Source: Carposina sasakii (lineage: Eukaryota > Arthropoda > Insecta > Lepidoptera > Carposinidae). Taken from it: a stretch of DNA of 64,000 bases. The notes under the pieces are model-generated. The model made no database searches and was not told the DNA's origin. It saw nothing but the letters and a program-made list of their open reading frames with translations. Positions 10,861 through 21,976 of the stretch are shown here, piece by piece. Position 1 is the stretch's first letter. Each line of letters starts with the position of its first letter. The stretch lies in assembly GCA_014607495.2 (NCBI GenBank), contig CP053167.1, forward strand, positions 3,968,001-4,032,000, in the 5' to 3' direction. The position numbers were made by a program, and so were the translations under genes.

Positions 10861-11924
10861 AATTAGGTAATCAGGGGGCGGATCTCTTGTAGACAGTTTC
10901 TTCACCTTAAGATATAGCTTCTCTCATATATCGCCATTTTCACGTGATGACTTGATTAATACTAACACGACAGTGCTAAGATATGCCTCCAGTTGTTGTA
11001 GGTACTACATCAAGTTTTCGCAAAACGATTAAATCTACCTACCTCCCGATCATCGATCGCAACCAGTTCTTGGTTTTGCCCTTAGTGAACCGTAGAATTA
11101 TCCGCATTATATCTAATTTGCCTCGTTCGACTCGTGTTCTGACATCCTGCACACCTGTTTCATAGTAAACTGCTTAGTAAAATTACTGTAGGTATTTATA
11201 GGTATATATAATAATATTGGTAAGCATAGGTAACTAACTAACCATCTCAAACCCATGATGACCTTAGGGTTCCATTGCAATTTGCATGACATAGTTCTTT
11301 TATAGTCTTTGTACATGTTCGGAGACCTTCGCCTGGTGTATTATACTTGTATTGTGAGTTCTAGAGCCTTGTAGTATATGCGCTTGAGTTGAGAGGTATT
11401 GTTAGATTCGTTTGAGTAGTGAGAGTGACACTGGGTCAAAATTTTTACGCAGTCGGGTTTTTCCTTTAAATAAATGAGGTTTTTAGATTATTGTCTAAAA
11501 ACTAGATGATAATCTAAAAGTTAATAAAGAATACTCTAACACAACAGCTTGTAAGTCAGATTCTCTGATTTTCCTTGTGTTTTCATTGAATCGGCCATTA
11601 CGAGTGGCGCGGGCGGCGCTAATATGCGGGTAGCACGTCATGTCTGTACGGTAGCACTAGTGCGGTGCTAGTATCGATAAAATTATATCTGTCGTGGCCA
11701 TTTCGTCGGTTAGGTTAGTATCATGACATGATCAATTCGTTTTCACGATCATTGGTGGTCAATGTCATTTTGGAGACAATGATAATGATCACTTCAACGC
11801 ATATGGCCACATATCGATTTCTTTTTATTGGAGCATGTATATAATGTCGGCGAATCCAACTCGGCTGGGCAGCGTTCGGGAAACTACGAAGCTTATTTGT
11901 GTCCAAGATACCCCAGTCCTTAAA

Positions 11925-12384
11925 GACGAAGGTATTCAACCAGTGCGTGCTGCCGGTGATGACCTACGGCGCCAAGACGTGGTCTCTAACTATGTGCCTC
12001 ATAAAGAAGCTCAGGATCGCACAGCGAGCGATGGAGAGAGCTATGCTTGGGATCTCTGCGTGATCGAATCAGAAATGAGGAGATTCGCAGACGTACAAAG
12101 ATCACCGACATAGCACAACGGTCCAGCAAGCTGAAGTGGCAATGGGCAGGGCACATAGCTCGAAGAACTGATGGCCGATGGAGTCGGAAAGTTCTAGAGT
12201 GGATACCACGTATCGGCAAGCGCAGCGTGGGAAGGCCACCCGCGAGGTGGACGGATGACCTGGCCAAGGTCGCGGGCGTCGGTTGGATGCAGGCTGCTTC
12301 CGACCGGTCGGAGTGGAGGTTGTTGGGGGAGGCCTATGTCCAACAGTGGACTTCTCAGGGCTGTAAATGATGAATGATGATGTT
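11925..12384 (+). pseudogene. 5'-truncated RTE-type non-LTR retrotransposon, 3' end
   Basis: Encodes the C-terminal part of an RTE reverse transcriptase polyprotein: a segment with LPVMTYGAKTW and AQRAMERAMLG, then RNEEIRRRTK, GHIARRTDGRW, GKRSVGRPPARWTDDL and YVQQWTS before a stop at 12368-12370. The frame changes near 12057 (a small deletion in the LRDRIR region), so this copy is dead. It ends in a (TGA)n-type tail. The same 3' end occurs at 53663-53932 (+) and 62553-62690 (minus). Such 5' truncation is usual for non-LTR insertions. Confidence 0.85.
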
Positions 12385-13905
12385 ATGGTCATTAGCGATA
12401 TTCTTGCTGTATTTGTCCTTGTAGAAATTTGAGAAATAATATTATATAAAAGATAGAAAGATAGATAATCAAACCTACACTAACTTACATAAAATCAAAA
12501 AGTAATCCATAATTATTAATTATAGATAACTACCATAGAAGAATTAAGAAAATAACATCGAATCCCTAAATCTACATCTTATCGATATCGATAAAACATC
12601 ACTAGTTGTCGAGCAAATTATCAGTAGACCTGATGCAGCTTAATTATAGGATCAGAACAGCGCAGCCGGCGGGCACGCAAGGACGCAAGCCGACAAGGCT
12701 TCCAGCTTGCGCTACCAAATCAAATAATATGTTATTATCCATACAAATATATGTACATAAATATATTCGGGTTTCACGACGAAATAACTGGAAATCTGTG
12801 GGTATCATGCTGTTTTATAAAAGGATTGTTTTAGTAGTGTATAGTTGTATAGACGCTAGACACTATAAGCAGGCAGTGTAATGTAGAGCTACATTTCGCT
12901 TTGACTATAGAAACAAACTTACCCACCACATATAAGTTTGTAATAACTTCCAGTGCTAATTTTGTAGGTTGGTCACGTCAAAACGGCTGGATTGATCTGA
13001 ATGGAATTTGGTATACCGGACAATCTTTGTTAGTAATGTGACACGAAAACTATGTTCCAAGAGTTAAAAAGAAAAAGTGTACAAAGCTATTTTCTTTCTT
13101 TTAAAGTATTTTACACTAGAATTAAGTCCCTTAATTAATCTAATATAGCTGAATTTAGAGCACAATTATTTATTATTATGTGTAACCTATCTCAGAACAA
13201 AGTCCGTGATGAGTCTATAAGTACGATCAGTGTATAAAGAGGTTGAAAAATAATTAGATGTAAACAAAGAAGTGGCTAATATTAACAAGCGGATGCATCT
13301 GGCTTCTATTACGAGCAATTTGAGAAAAAACTAACACGAGCGGGTACGTGATCAGCATCTATAATTTTATTATGCATTTTTTTTATACATTATGTAGTTT
13401 AGTTGTTGTGGAAGTTTGAGTAACTAGTGCATAGTATGGTAGAGATTGTCATTGGTTTATCCAAGGTTTCATTATTATTTCTTTATGAGTCTAGTCTCTA
13501 GAGTCAAGAGGCAGAGGTTCTCAATCTTATTTCGTCTATCGCTCATAACGGGACATTATCGCCCACTTTGGGACTGTCTGGTGTAGGGTGATTTCGGAGA
13601 TAGCTAGGATTTTTATAATAGTGCAGACATTGTTTGTTGGCAGGTATGTAGATATTTTTTATACCCATACCTAATTATCCGAAAGGGGGTGGCATATACG
13701 TAACAAATATAGTCAACTGGTTAGTAAAAAGTACTTTGAGATATTTCTTTATCATTATAATCAAAATGTCCAAAATAATTATCAAAGTGCAAGCTCGATG
13801 ATTCACTTATTAGATTTCAAACCGACAAAAGGTCCAAACTAATTTGTAAACTATTTATACTAAATTGGAAATGGCTGGAAGAACCGGCCCCCTTATTACT
13901 TAACT
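12385..13905. other. No supported gene
   Basis: AT-rich sequence without a convincing frame. A block near 12980-13030 (CGTCAAAACGGCTGGATTGA) resembles a block widely repeated in moth genomes, and a similar one occurs at about 44518-44540. I cannot assign the family. Confidence 0.5.
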
Positions 13906-13907
13906 AA

Positions 13908-14020
13908 CAGAAGCAAAGCGATAGCGAAAATTGCACAAAAATCGCTGATTGCTTGCCAAATTCGTATTACGTAAAATGAATTTAAAAGAAACTTTGACAT
14001 TTCAAGGCGAATATTGTAGG
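13908..14020. repeat. Family G palindromic repeat, truncated
   Basis: Left arm GCGATAGCGAAAATTGCAC is clear and is followed by the shared CAAATTCGTATTACGTAAAA centre. The right arm stops after CGAATATTGTA. Confidence 0.55.
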
Positions 14021-14261
14021 TAATGAAGGGGCTTAACCCGCCCATTAAGAGGTAATTGTAAGGTAACTCGTAATAATCTCTACCGCATTTGAACATATTT
14101 TAATACAGGAAGGAAGCGGGATAGTTTTGTTTTTACCTACAAGTATTTACTAATATTTCTAGGGGCTAAAACTAACTAAAACGTAACCGCGAAATAAGTT
14201 AAAATAAATACATTTTCGGTCATATGAAAACATGGAGAAATGATCCTCTATTCCATACTGA

Positions 14262-14480
14262 TGTGGGGTTTCACTCTGTGGATTTCACTAGAACACATCA
14301 GCTGCATCTCTCTCATATCTCATTCGTATGTCGTAAGAGTCGACTAAGGAACTCCGGGGCGTTCTCTCAGGAGATGTATTAGCAATTCGTCACTAAGCTT
14401 TTAGTTCTATCTACGCTATACTAAAAGTGCTCGCAGGATCTTATTTGCGATCCTGCAACTCTGGCTACCCCACTTTATAT
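14262..14480 (+). repeat. Family K copy
   Basis: Has GATGTGGGGTTTCACTCTG, ACACATCAGCTGCATCTC, CGTATGTCGTAAGAGTCGAC and a tail with GCGATCCTGCAACTCTGGC. Most of the family consensus is present. Confidence 0.55.
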
Positions 14481-14754
14481 GCTATATATTAACTTAATCG
14501 TCTAATACCTTCCTAAATTCAGTTGCGCGAAGTAGCAAATTATGTTCTTTTTCGCAGTATTTAAGCAACCCTGTAATTTGGCACGAGCCAATTTGGAAAC
14601 ATCGAATGCTACACAGTAATGGTTTCCGAGAAGTCTGTTGCATATTAAATCCTATGCTATTCTTTCTGTTATGCGTATTTTGGCAGTCGGTAACTGTCTT
14701 GAAACACACAAATCTTACAATATCTGGTACCTACCCAAGTAATTTCTGCACGTG

Positions 14755-14955
14755 ATGTGCTGATGCGGCAGGGCTTCACTGGAATATAATATCAGCTGTA
14801 CCTATCTATTTCCATGCATGTGATAAGAGTCGCCTTAAGAACTCGTCACTGATCATTATCTATCTGACCCCGCTATTCTAAACGTGGCTTAGCGATCTCC
14901 TTTATGTTCCTGCAGTTCTGGCTACCCCATTTCGGGAACATAGCCTTATGTACAT
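14755..14955 (+). repeat. Family K copy
   Basis: Starts GTGATGTGCTGATGCGGCAG and runs through the GGCTTCACTGGAATA block to TTCCTGCAGTTCTGGCTACC, ending near the CATGTAGGTATGTA simple sequence. It is a more complete 3' part than the copy at 14262. Confidence 0.55.
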
Positions 14956-15174
14956 GTAGGTATGTAAACACATGAAGTTTTTGATTACTGACAATGTTAA
15001 TTAGAACAATACTTGTTGCATGTAACATCATACAAGAAAAGTACTTGTATTAGAAAAGTGAATAGCAATAACACCACAAACAATAATCGGATACACAATA
15101 TCATGTTTGTATGTATTGTATAGATATATTAGTATGTAGTAGTATTTTAGATATATATTTTATTATACAGGATG

Positions 15175-15545
15175 TTTTTTTGTGGCCACCTTTAACGAAG
15201 GGTACGTATTCTATACATGAAATAAAGTAAGTTTATGCCAAAAAAAATGCTGGGAAAAAAAAAATTTTTTTTGAAAAAAAATTTTAAATTCCTTGATCGT
15301 GCGAAATTTATAGTGTTTATGTTAGTTTTTTTATAGACAGATATTAATTATTTTTCGTGAAAAAATCCTGCTACGCGCGTCTATGTGCATTTATGCAGAA
15401 AAACGCAGTCTATTTACTCAACTTTGGACCCTAATATTTTGGAAACCCGACACTTCCCAGGTATGCTTCCATGGAGAAAAATGATCGTGATGATGAGGAG
15501 ATTCCGTAGTTTTCGGGAACGTTGACGACCAAAAATCACCCTGTA
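15175..15545 (-). mobile_element. Family E MITE, near full length
   Basis: 371 bp with ends ACAGGATGTTTTTTTGTGGC and ACCAAAAATCACCCTGT, that is, imperfect inverted ACAGGGTG tips. The internal order matches 41460-41836 in inverse orientation. No coding capacity. Confidence 0.7.
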
Positions 15546-16751
15546 TATATATATTTATATAAGTATTGTTATTATTTAGTAAATATATTTATTTTGTGTT
15601 AAGTTTATTTATATTTTAATATGTGTGCACATATGATATTCCTTTTATATATTATAAAATTTTCTTTGTACTTAATGGTTTGCTGGAAGAAATCTCTTTT
15701 AGATATAAGCTCGCCTTTGTACTATTTCTTTTACAACTTACTGTCTATGATAAAAAATTATGTGTACAATAAAGAATACTAAGAATACTAAGGATATCTA
15801 GGATATATTTAAAAGTTCCTAAAAAAAATCTACAGTAGTCACAGGCCCACCTCTATAAGCAAAACTACAGGACTGTTATTAAGTATTTCCCAAGCTTGAT
15901 CTGTGGTCGGCAACCAGTTAACATCTTACGGGAACCAACCACCAACCAATTAACCCCCCATTAGTCCTATATCACCCCACTTTGCCATCCTCTTATCACC
16001 TTTTTAACTGTCGACTTAACCGTCAGTTTAGCTTCTTAACTAGATAATGCACGGAACTCCCAGCATTGTTAGCGTAAACTCCCATCAGTCGAGATGTCAG
16101 AAAAACAATGAGGTAATTGCGCCTGTAATAGACGTTTCCAAATTGTTGTGGTTTCTTAATTCGGTGCGTGAAAATGTGATTTTAGATGGAAAGCAATACA
16201 ATAGAGACCATTTTTTAGGTGTTATCTTAATTTTTTTTTTCAATTTAAGATTGAACAGTGTTTTTCTTAATCAATATCCTCACCTGTTCACAATTACTCT
16301 TCCGAGACAGTTTTTCTCATGTACCATAGAATATTGATGGATTGATTCAGGAAGAGGATTATGTTGCTTACCAAGAAACATAACTTACATGAGTGTAGAT
16401 GACACAATCGACTTCTTTTTATGCATTTATTGTTTCTCTGAACTTTGATGGTTGCTAAAGGGGCATATTCTTATAGTGGCACTCCATTACTGGAGGACTG
16501 TTCCTGGCCATTCGGAACACGTCTTCCACATTGGCTATTCTTGTCCATTCCCGAATGTTTCGGAATCAAGGTTTCTTTCCTTATCAAAACTATTTGAGGT
16601 ATTTAGTGGGTTTAGTGATTATCTCAGTCGATGAGCTAGCAACTTGTTACTGATCTTTTTCATCTAGTTCTGCTTTGCGAAACGTAGCTGTAAGATCTCT
16701 TTCTAGATCCTGTTGTCTGGCTATCCCATTGCTGGGCACAGTCGTGTGTAT

Positions 16752-16995
16752 ATTTATATGATGATGATGATCTCCGACCGTATTTCGGCCAAGGCGACCA
16801 ATCTCTACGGAGATTTGCCAGGTACGCAGGAGATATTATAGTGCACAGGTGTGTGCGCAAACACAGATGCACTCTCTATTCCCTCACTCTCATAGTCCGA
16901 TAGGACGGAAAGCCGACACGACCGGAGAGAGATCAGGCGCAGGACCAATAGTTTTACGTGCTTTCCGAGGTCACGAGCTAAGTGACAATTTTACA
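16752..16995 (-). repeat. Non-LTR-like 3' fragment with GAT-repeat tail
   Basis: Begins with a (GAT)n run followed by CTCCGACCGTATTTCGGCCA and continues GC-rich to the TTCCGAGGTCACGAGCTAAG block. The simple-repeat edge suggests the tail of a minus-strand retroelement; family assignment is uncertain. Confidence 0.4.
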
Positions 16996-17469
16996 ACATT
17001 AAAATCTGTTAAATATTTATATAAGAATGCCGTTAAGTCAGATTCAACGGCTCATCCGACTTTTTATCCCATCTAACATAACCTGAGAGGAAATAGGGAA
17101 AAAAACTGCACAATACGAGTAGGTTTTCCCATTAAACTTTACATACTATGAGGGTAACCAGCGATTATTGTTGTTAATCAGTTACCATATGGGATAACTA
17201 ACTGTCGTTCAATAATTGTGTGTGGTGCAAAAGATAACCTGACTGTGCATAATTTTTTACCCTGCGTCACTCTCACGAGACGAATCTTATGATACCTCTC
17301 AAGTTTAAATGCGACATGATGTTTAGGCTCAATAGAGCGTGCCAGAAACATATAGGTATATAGGTAAATGTATACATCCATACATACCTACACTCGAATA
17401 ACTTTCCTTCTGGCGCGATCGGGTAAAAATATAACAGGATACTAGATAAAAACCGTGATTTCGACCATT

Positions 17470-17655
17470 CATTTGCCGATGCGGGGCTTCACTAGAATAC
17501 ATATTTTTCTGTGCATTTCGGGCTTTCTCTTAGGCCATGAACAAGTGATTTATCACCTACCCTACCCTATGTTAAATGTGGCGGTAGAATCAGAATCTCC
17601 TTTATGATCTTGCAGTTCTGGCTACCTCTTTTTAGGAACTCAGCCTTAGTTTTCA
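17470..17655 (+). repeat. Family K copy, internally deleted
   Basis: GATGCGGGGCTTCACTAGAA at the left, TTGCAGTTCTGGCTACCTC at the right. The CAGCTGCATCTCC block present in other copies is missing. Confidence 0.5.
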
Positions 17656-18317
17656 TGTATATGGTAATTTGGAAACATCGAAAGTAAGTACATGTCTGTA
17701 TTTATTATTGACATCAACTCTGATCAGGTTCGCTTAAGCAGGTTCAAAATAATCAAATATCAATTAAACTACACATAAAACACCATATTTGGTAACAGAA
17801 CCTACTACAATGTAGATAACTTGCCCTGTGGTCCAATAATTGCAAGATTATTGCGAAATTGAAATGCTAAAATCATTAATGTAATTACCACCGTACGTGG
17901 AATCATAGAAATTTGCATCACAGTCCTAATGGAGTAGGGTTAAGACGTCATATTGCATACTAAAATATACCATTTTGTACATCTTCGATAAGTACTAAAT
18001 TGAATGCACTTGTATAGTTAAATTTTAATGTGTGTTGATGTTTTATTTTATTGGTTGCTACTAATGGGTTATGAGCGTCAGTTTATGTGTGTTAAACGTA
18101 TTTATGAGCTATATCAGCTGGCTGATTCGATCTAATTCAGCTTAGTTTATGATGGTGTAAAATAAATAGTGTAGTTTGATGATTTCTTGTAAGAAACAAT
18201 ACGTCAATTATATTATCATATTATCCCTATATTGGTTGGATATTGTTTTCAAAATAGTATATCTTTATAATTTAGAACCTATTTATAAATCCCCATTTCT
18301 ATTCTTATTATATAATA

Positions 18318-18321
18318 TATA
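18318..18321 (+). repeat. Probable Gypsy target-site duplication, left copy (TATA)
   Basis: TATA precedes the first base of the 5' LTR and TATA also follows the 3' LTR at 36247-36250. Ty3/Gypsy elements make 4-bp duplications, often at such sites, but the surrounding TATATA tract makes the match weak evidence by itself. Confidence 0.5.
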
Positions 18322-18631
18322 TGTCGGAGATCAAGATGTCATATCCTACAGTCGGATCTCCAACGCCATCTATTTTCAATCGTTGAAGTTAGAAACGTCA
18401 AGTCGACAGCTATCACTGACTTGAGGACAGCTGTCACTTGGGTAAAGACAAGACAGAGTACTGAGAGGGCGCCACTGTAGATTTACAACGACCACCGGGT
18501 CGTTTGAATTGAGCCGGAGGGTATTCTGTCTTGCTTGTTGCGTCTGTCGAGCGAAGCACGGGTGCTAATCAGCCTCTGTCTTGTACTTACCACGTTTCTA
18601 GGTTATCCGCTAGAATCCTAGTAATCTTGTG
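18322..18631 (+). repeat. 5' LTR, truncated at its 3' end
   Basis: 310 bp that read the same as 35811-36120 base for base by eye. The last 126 bp of the LTR, the primer-binding site and the gag N-terminus are missing; AATCTTGTG runs straight into the gag-pol frame. Starts with the canonical TG. Confidence 0.85.
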
Positions 18632-20953
18632 GCTGTCTCGTTCCTGAAGAGAAGTTATTCATCAAGTATTTATCGTGATGGACCCGACCTAAAAAGAAAC
18701 CGACCTAATGGATCTGCTGTGACCATCAAGTGCTTTAATTATGGACAACTAGGCCACAAATCTCTTCAATGTCGTAACAAAGCCAATTCGAAGAAGCAAG
18801 ATGACCGGTCCAAACACAGGTCCTTTCACGGGGACCATAACTCGACCAACCAACCTACAGGGAGAACCGATCGCATCACCTGCTTCAACTGCCGGGAACA
18901 AGGCCACTATGCATCCGACTGCCCGAAGAGGAAAATCAAGGAGGGGAACAACGGTACCGGCGGCGGCACTGGAACTGGTCCAGCTAAGGAAAAGCGAGTA
19001 GACGTGTGCATTGTGAATGCGCCTTCGGGTTCTCTGCGTCACTCTGGTGAGTCATTCCCATTTACTTACGACTCAGGTTCAGAGTGTTCCTTAGTTAAAG
19101 AATCGATTGCTTTGAAATTTAGTGGTAAGCGAATTTATGACAATGTTTCTATGACTGGTATAGGACAAACTTCTATAGCCTCGACCATGCAAATTTTAAC
19201 GACAATTGACATTGACAATATTAACTTTGAGATACTCCTTCATGTTTTACCTGACCATTGTTTGCGATACAACATTATGATCGGACGTGAAATTCTAGCT
19301 ATCGGTTTGACTGTACATATGTCGGTAGATAAAGTACGTTTCGAGAAAATTAACATAGTCGAATCATGTGATGTAGTTGCAAATAATGGTATAGACCTTG
19401 ACTTGGTAGATACTGACGTTAGTAATGAATACAGACCTAGGTTGATTGAGATTTTAGAACGGTTCAAGCTTAGTTTCATTACCGGTACACCTACTTCTCC
19501 TGCTGACACTGAACCTATGCAGATACGGCTCGTAGACCCGCACAAGACGGTAAATCGTCGCCCATACAGGCTGACCCCAGATGAACGTCAGATTGTGAGG
19601 GGCAAGATCAACGAGCTGCTTAATGCTAAGGTAATTAGACCTAGTTCTTCACCGTTCGCAAGCCCGATACTTTTGGTAAAAAAAAAAGACGGTTCAGATA
19701 GAATGTGTGTCGATTATAGGGAGTTGAACGATAACACCGTTGCTGACCGTTTTCCTTTACCACTCATATCTGAACAGATTGCTAGGTTGCATGGAGGACA
19801 TTTTTTTACAATTTTAGATTTAGCATCGGGATTTCACCAGATCCCTATCGAGTCGGAGTCCATAGAGCGCACAGCATTCGTGACAACTGAAGGTCAGTAT
19901 GAGTACCTTACTATGCCCTTCGGTTTGAAAAATGCTCCTGCAGTGTTTCAACGTGCTCTCATACATGCTCTAGGCGATCTCGTGAACAAGTACGTTGTAG
20001 TGTACATGGATGACGTGCTAGTTGTGGCCAGTAACATCGACGCAGCTTTCGATAGACTAAAGGTAGTATTAGAAGTTCTTTCTGGGAAGGGATTTTCGTT
20101 AAATCCTAAAAAGTGCTCATTCCTGAAAGAAAAAGTAGAGTACCTAGGCTTCGAGGTGCGCCGAGGTCAAATTCGTCTGAATCCACGAAAGATAGTTGCA
20201 CTTACCGCTTTACCACCGACCGGCGCTCTTAATAATCAAGGTAGATTTTATGATTTTCATTTTGAATCGGGTGCTGAGTGTTCACTAATAAAAGAAAGCG
20301 TTGCATCAAGTTTCAATGGTAAAAGAATTGCTAAAACTGTCTCTCTAACGGGAATTGGTCAAACCAGTGTATTCAGCACCCAGCAAATACTGTGTAATGT
20401 TGAAATTAATGATTATTGTTTAGAACTTTTATTACATGTTTTACCCGATGTGTATATGCGTAGTGATATTATGCTAGGTCGTGAAATATTGAGTCAAGGC
20501 TTCGTTATTAACTTGTCAACAAATAATTTTAGCATTTCAAAACAAAATAATTTGACAGTTTTAAATTGTGACGTTTTAACCGATTCTAGTATCAGTAACG
20601 ACTTTAGTAATGTTGACACAGATATACCCTCTTGTAAAAAGTCAGATCTTTTAACTATTTTAGGTGAATATTCCAGTTATTTTACAACAGGTTTGCCAAA
20701 AACTCGTGTAACTACAGGTGAACTCGAAATTCGATTAATTGATCCGAAGTATAGAGGTCCTTTTAGGGTATCGGAGGTACTTGAAGGTAATCGTTATGTT
20801 CTTAAAGCCCTTAATTCCAATAGAACCTATAAGTACGCACATGACAGACTTAGGCGAATGCCTGCGAATGACATTACCAATGACATGCTGACATGTGACC
20901 GTGATGATAATCTGTGCGAACTTGACGGGGATGGACCGTCATGTTCAAATTAA
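18629..20953 (+). pseudogene. Chimeric Gypsy gag-pol frame with two protease domains
   Basis: A 775-codon open frame without a genuine start: it opens at GTG in the truncated LTR, and the first in-frame Met is about 170 codons in. Order: two CCHC knuckles (the first, CFNYGQLGH, has lost its second Cys; the second, CFNCREQGHYASDC, is intact); aspartic protease with DSGSECSLV; reverse transcriptase with LLVKKKDGS, TMPFGLKNAP and YMDDV; then, after about residue 530, a second protease-like segment with ESGAECSLI and GREILSQG; then, after an IDPK motif, an integrase C-terminus (RGPFRVSEVLEG, YKYAHDRLRRMP). The second protease has Glu for the catalytic Asp and AT-richer codons. No RNase H or integrase core. 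The frame has stayed open across all junctions. Confidence 0.8.
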
Positions 20954-20976
20954 TGTTGAGTTGACTGATTGAGAGT

Positions 20977-21147
20977 GGTTTACGGATACCGGATAGAGGT
21001 ATTCAAGAGTCACTGGATGGAAGTGACTAGACTGGTATACGGAAGCTGGATGGAAGTTTCTAAGAGTCACTGGATGGAAGTGACTAGACTGGTTTACGGA
21101 AGCTGGATGGAAGTTTCCAAGAGTTGCTAGATTGAGGCAACTAGACT
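20977..21147 (+). repeat. Three 57-bp tandem repeats in the Gypsy 3' UTR
   Basis: Units at 20977-21033, 21034-21090 and 21091-21147, each starting GGT(A/T)TACGG and ending CTAGACT, rich in CTGGATGGAAG. They follow the stop codon of the chimeric frame. The other Gypsy piece has a different tandem array in the equivalent place (35362-35536). Confidence 0.85.
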
Positions 21148-21221
21148 TACTTGACTGACATTACTCTATATGGATTGTGTATACTGTAGCCTTGTTTTGG
21201 AATTATTTACCTTGTGTGTGC

Positions 21222-21227
21222 CATGCC
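21222..21227 (+). repeat. Polinton target-site duplication, left (CATGCC)
   Basis: CATGCC immediately before the first base of the Polinton; the same six bases follow its last base at 34889-34894. Six base pairs is the known Polinton duplication length. The pre-insertion site was the ATGCCGTTTGG of a reverse-transcriptase MPFG motif. Confidence 0.9.
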
Positions 21228-21449
21228 AGTAGTAGGGAATTGGGTTCTCTGGCTCACGCTCTTTCAACATAATCGGAGTTTTAGTTTTCAGTATTAGGTG
21301 AATAGATCAACTAAGAGCGCACTGGGGGCGCGTGTGCCCCCGTGCACTATGAGTTGACCATTCACCTATAACTGAAAACTAAAACTCTGATTATGTTGAA
21401 ATAGCGCGATCCAGAGAGCCCAATTCCCAATTTTTTTTATTTTAATGAT
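21228..21449 (+). repeat. Left Polinton terminal inverted repeat, itself a long hairpin
   Basis: Matches the reverse complement of 34669-34888. Within it, 21234-21327 (starting GGGAATTGGGTTCTCTGG) is an imperfect inverted copy of about 21333-21427 (ending CCAGAGAGCCCAATTCCC), leaving a short centre near CGCGTGTG. The strand can therefore fold back over roughly 190 nt. Confidence 0.9.
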
Positions 21450-21600
21450 AAATAAATAGTTTCAAAATACATGTACACTATAATAACTTACTACTACGAA
21501 TATAAATGAATACATAACTCTATATTTACATCTAAAATACCTAATAAATATAATGAAAGTAAAACTATCTTAATTAGAATAGCTAATTGAGAATTTATTT

Positions 21601-21666
21601 AAAAAACAGCAAGTGTGAAAAATTATGGTATTAAGATATTATAATATTAAAAAAACTTGCTGTTTT
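21601..21666. repeat. Short inverted repeat inside the left Polinton end
   Basis: AAAACAGCAAGT at about 21602-21613 and ACTTGCTGTTTT at 21654-21665 are inverted copies separated by about 40 AT-rich bases. It overlaps the end of the minus-strand frame at 21647-21976; it could be a transcript-end hairpin. Confidence 0.4.
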
Positions 21667-21976
21667 CATCACATATTTTATCACTCATCTTCTCAATTAA
21701 TCCGCGGGCCGCAGTATATATTTCATCTTTAAATAAGTTTTGAACGATGTGCTGGCAACATATTTCTGCTGTACATTTACATATTTCATCATTCTTAAAT
21801 AGTTCTGCATCATATATTTCTAGTTTTATAATTTTACGACCTAGGACAGGAATTTTAATGAATGAATACATCTCGTTTTCTTGTGTTCTTTTTCTTGACA
21901 TGCCTGATCCGTCGCCACTTTGTTTTCCATTATTAATTTGGGTAGACGGAATAAAATTGAACAAAGATTCCGATTC
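21647..21976 (-). CDS. Unrecognised minus-strand Polinton frame, probably an exon
   Basis: About 109 codons open on the minus strand, preceded by a good acceptor (TTGATTGCAG, in minus-strand sense, just right of 21976) and with no ATG at its left edge; the first Met is that of MSRKRTQENE. It has a Cys-rich centre (CKCTAEICCQH) and a mixed hydrophobic-charged C-terminus. It is the only substantial frame against the direction of the other genes. I do not recognise it. It could be the last exon of a small gene whose first exon lies in 21980-22640, or chance. Confidence 0.35.
   Translation of the reverse strand, partial: ESESLFNFIPSTQINNGKQSGDGSGMSRKRTQENEMYSFIKIPVLGRKIIKLEIYDAELFKNDEICKCTAEICCQHIVQNLFKDEIYTAARGLIEKMSDKICDENSKFF

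Larger units (their letters stand above)
15546..18317. other. No supported host gene; scattered repeat fragments
   Basis: AT-rich, with a (TA)n run at about 15541-15560. Two repeat fragments are listed separately (16752-16995 and 17470-17655). A possible first exon at 16047 was considered and rejected. The right end, an AT-rich TATATA stretch, is the target of the Gypsy insertion. Confidence 0.5.

Noticed and set aside
16047..16112. Possible first coding exon (ATG...AACAATGAG|GTAATT)
   Set aside because: The donor is weak, no downstream exon was found and the peptide is not recognised.
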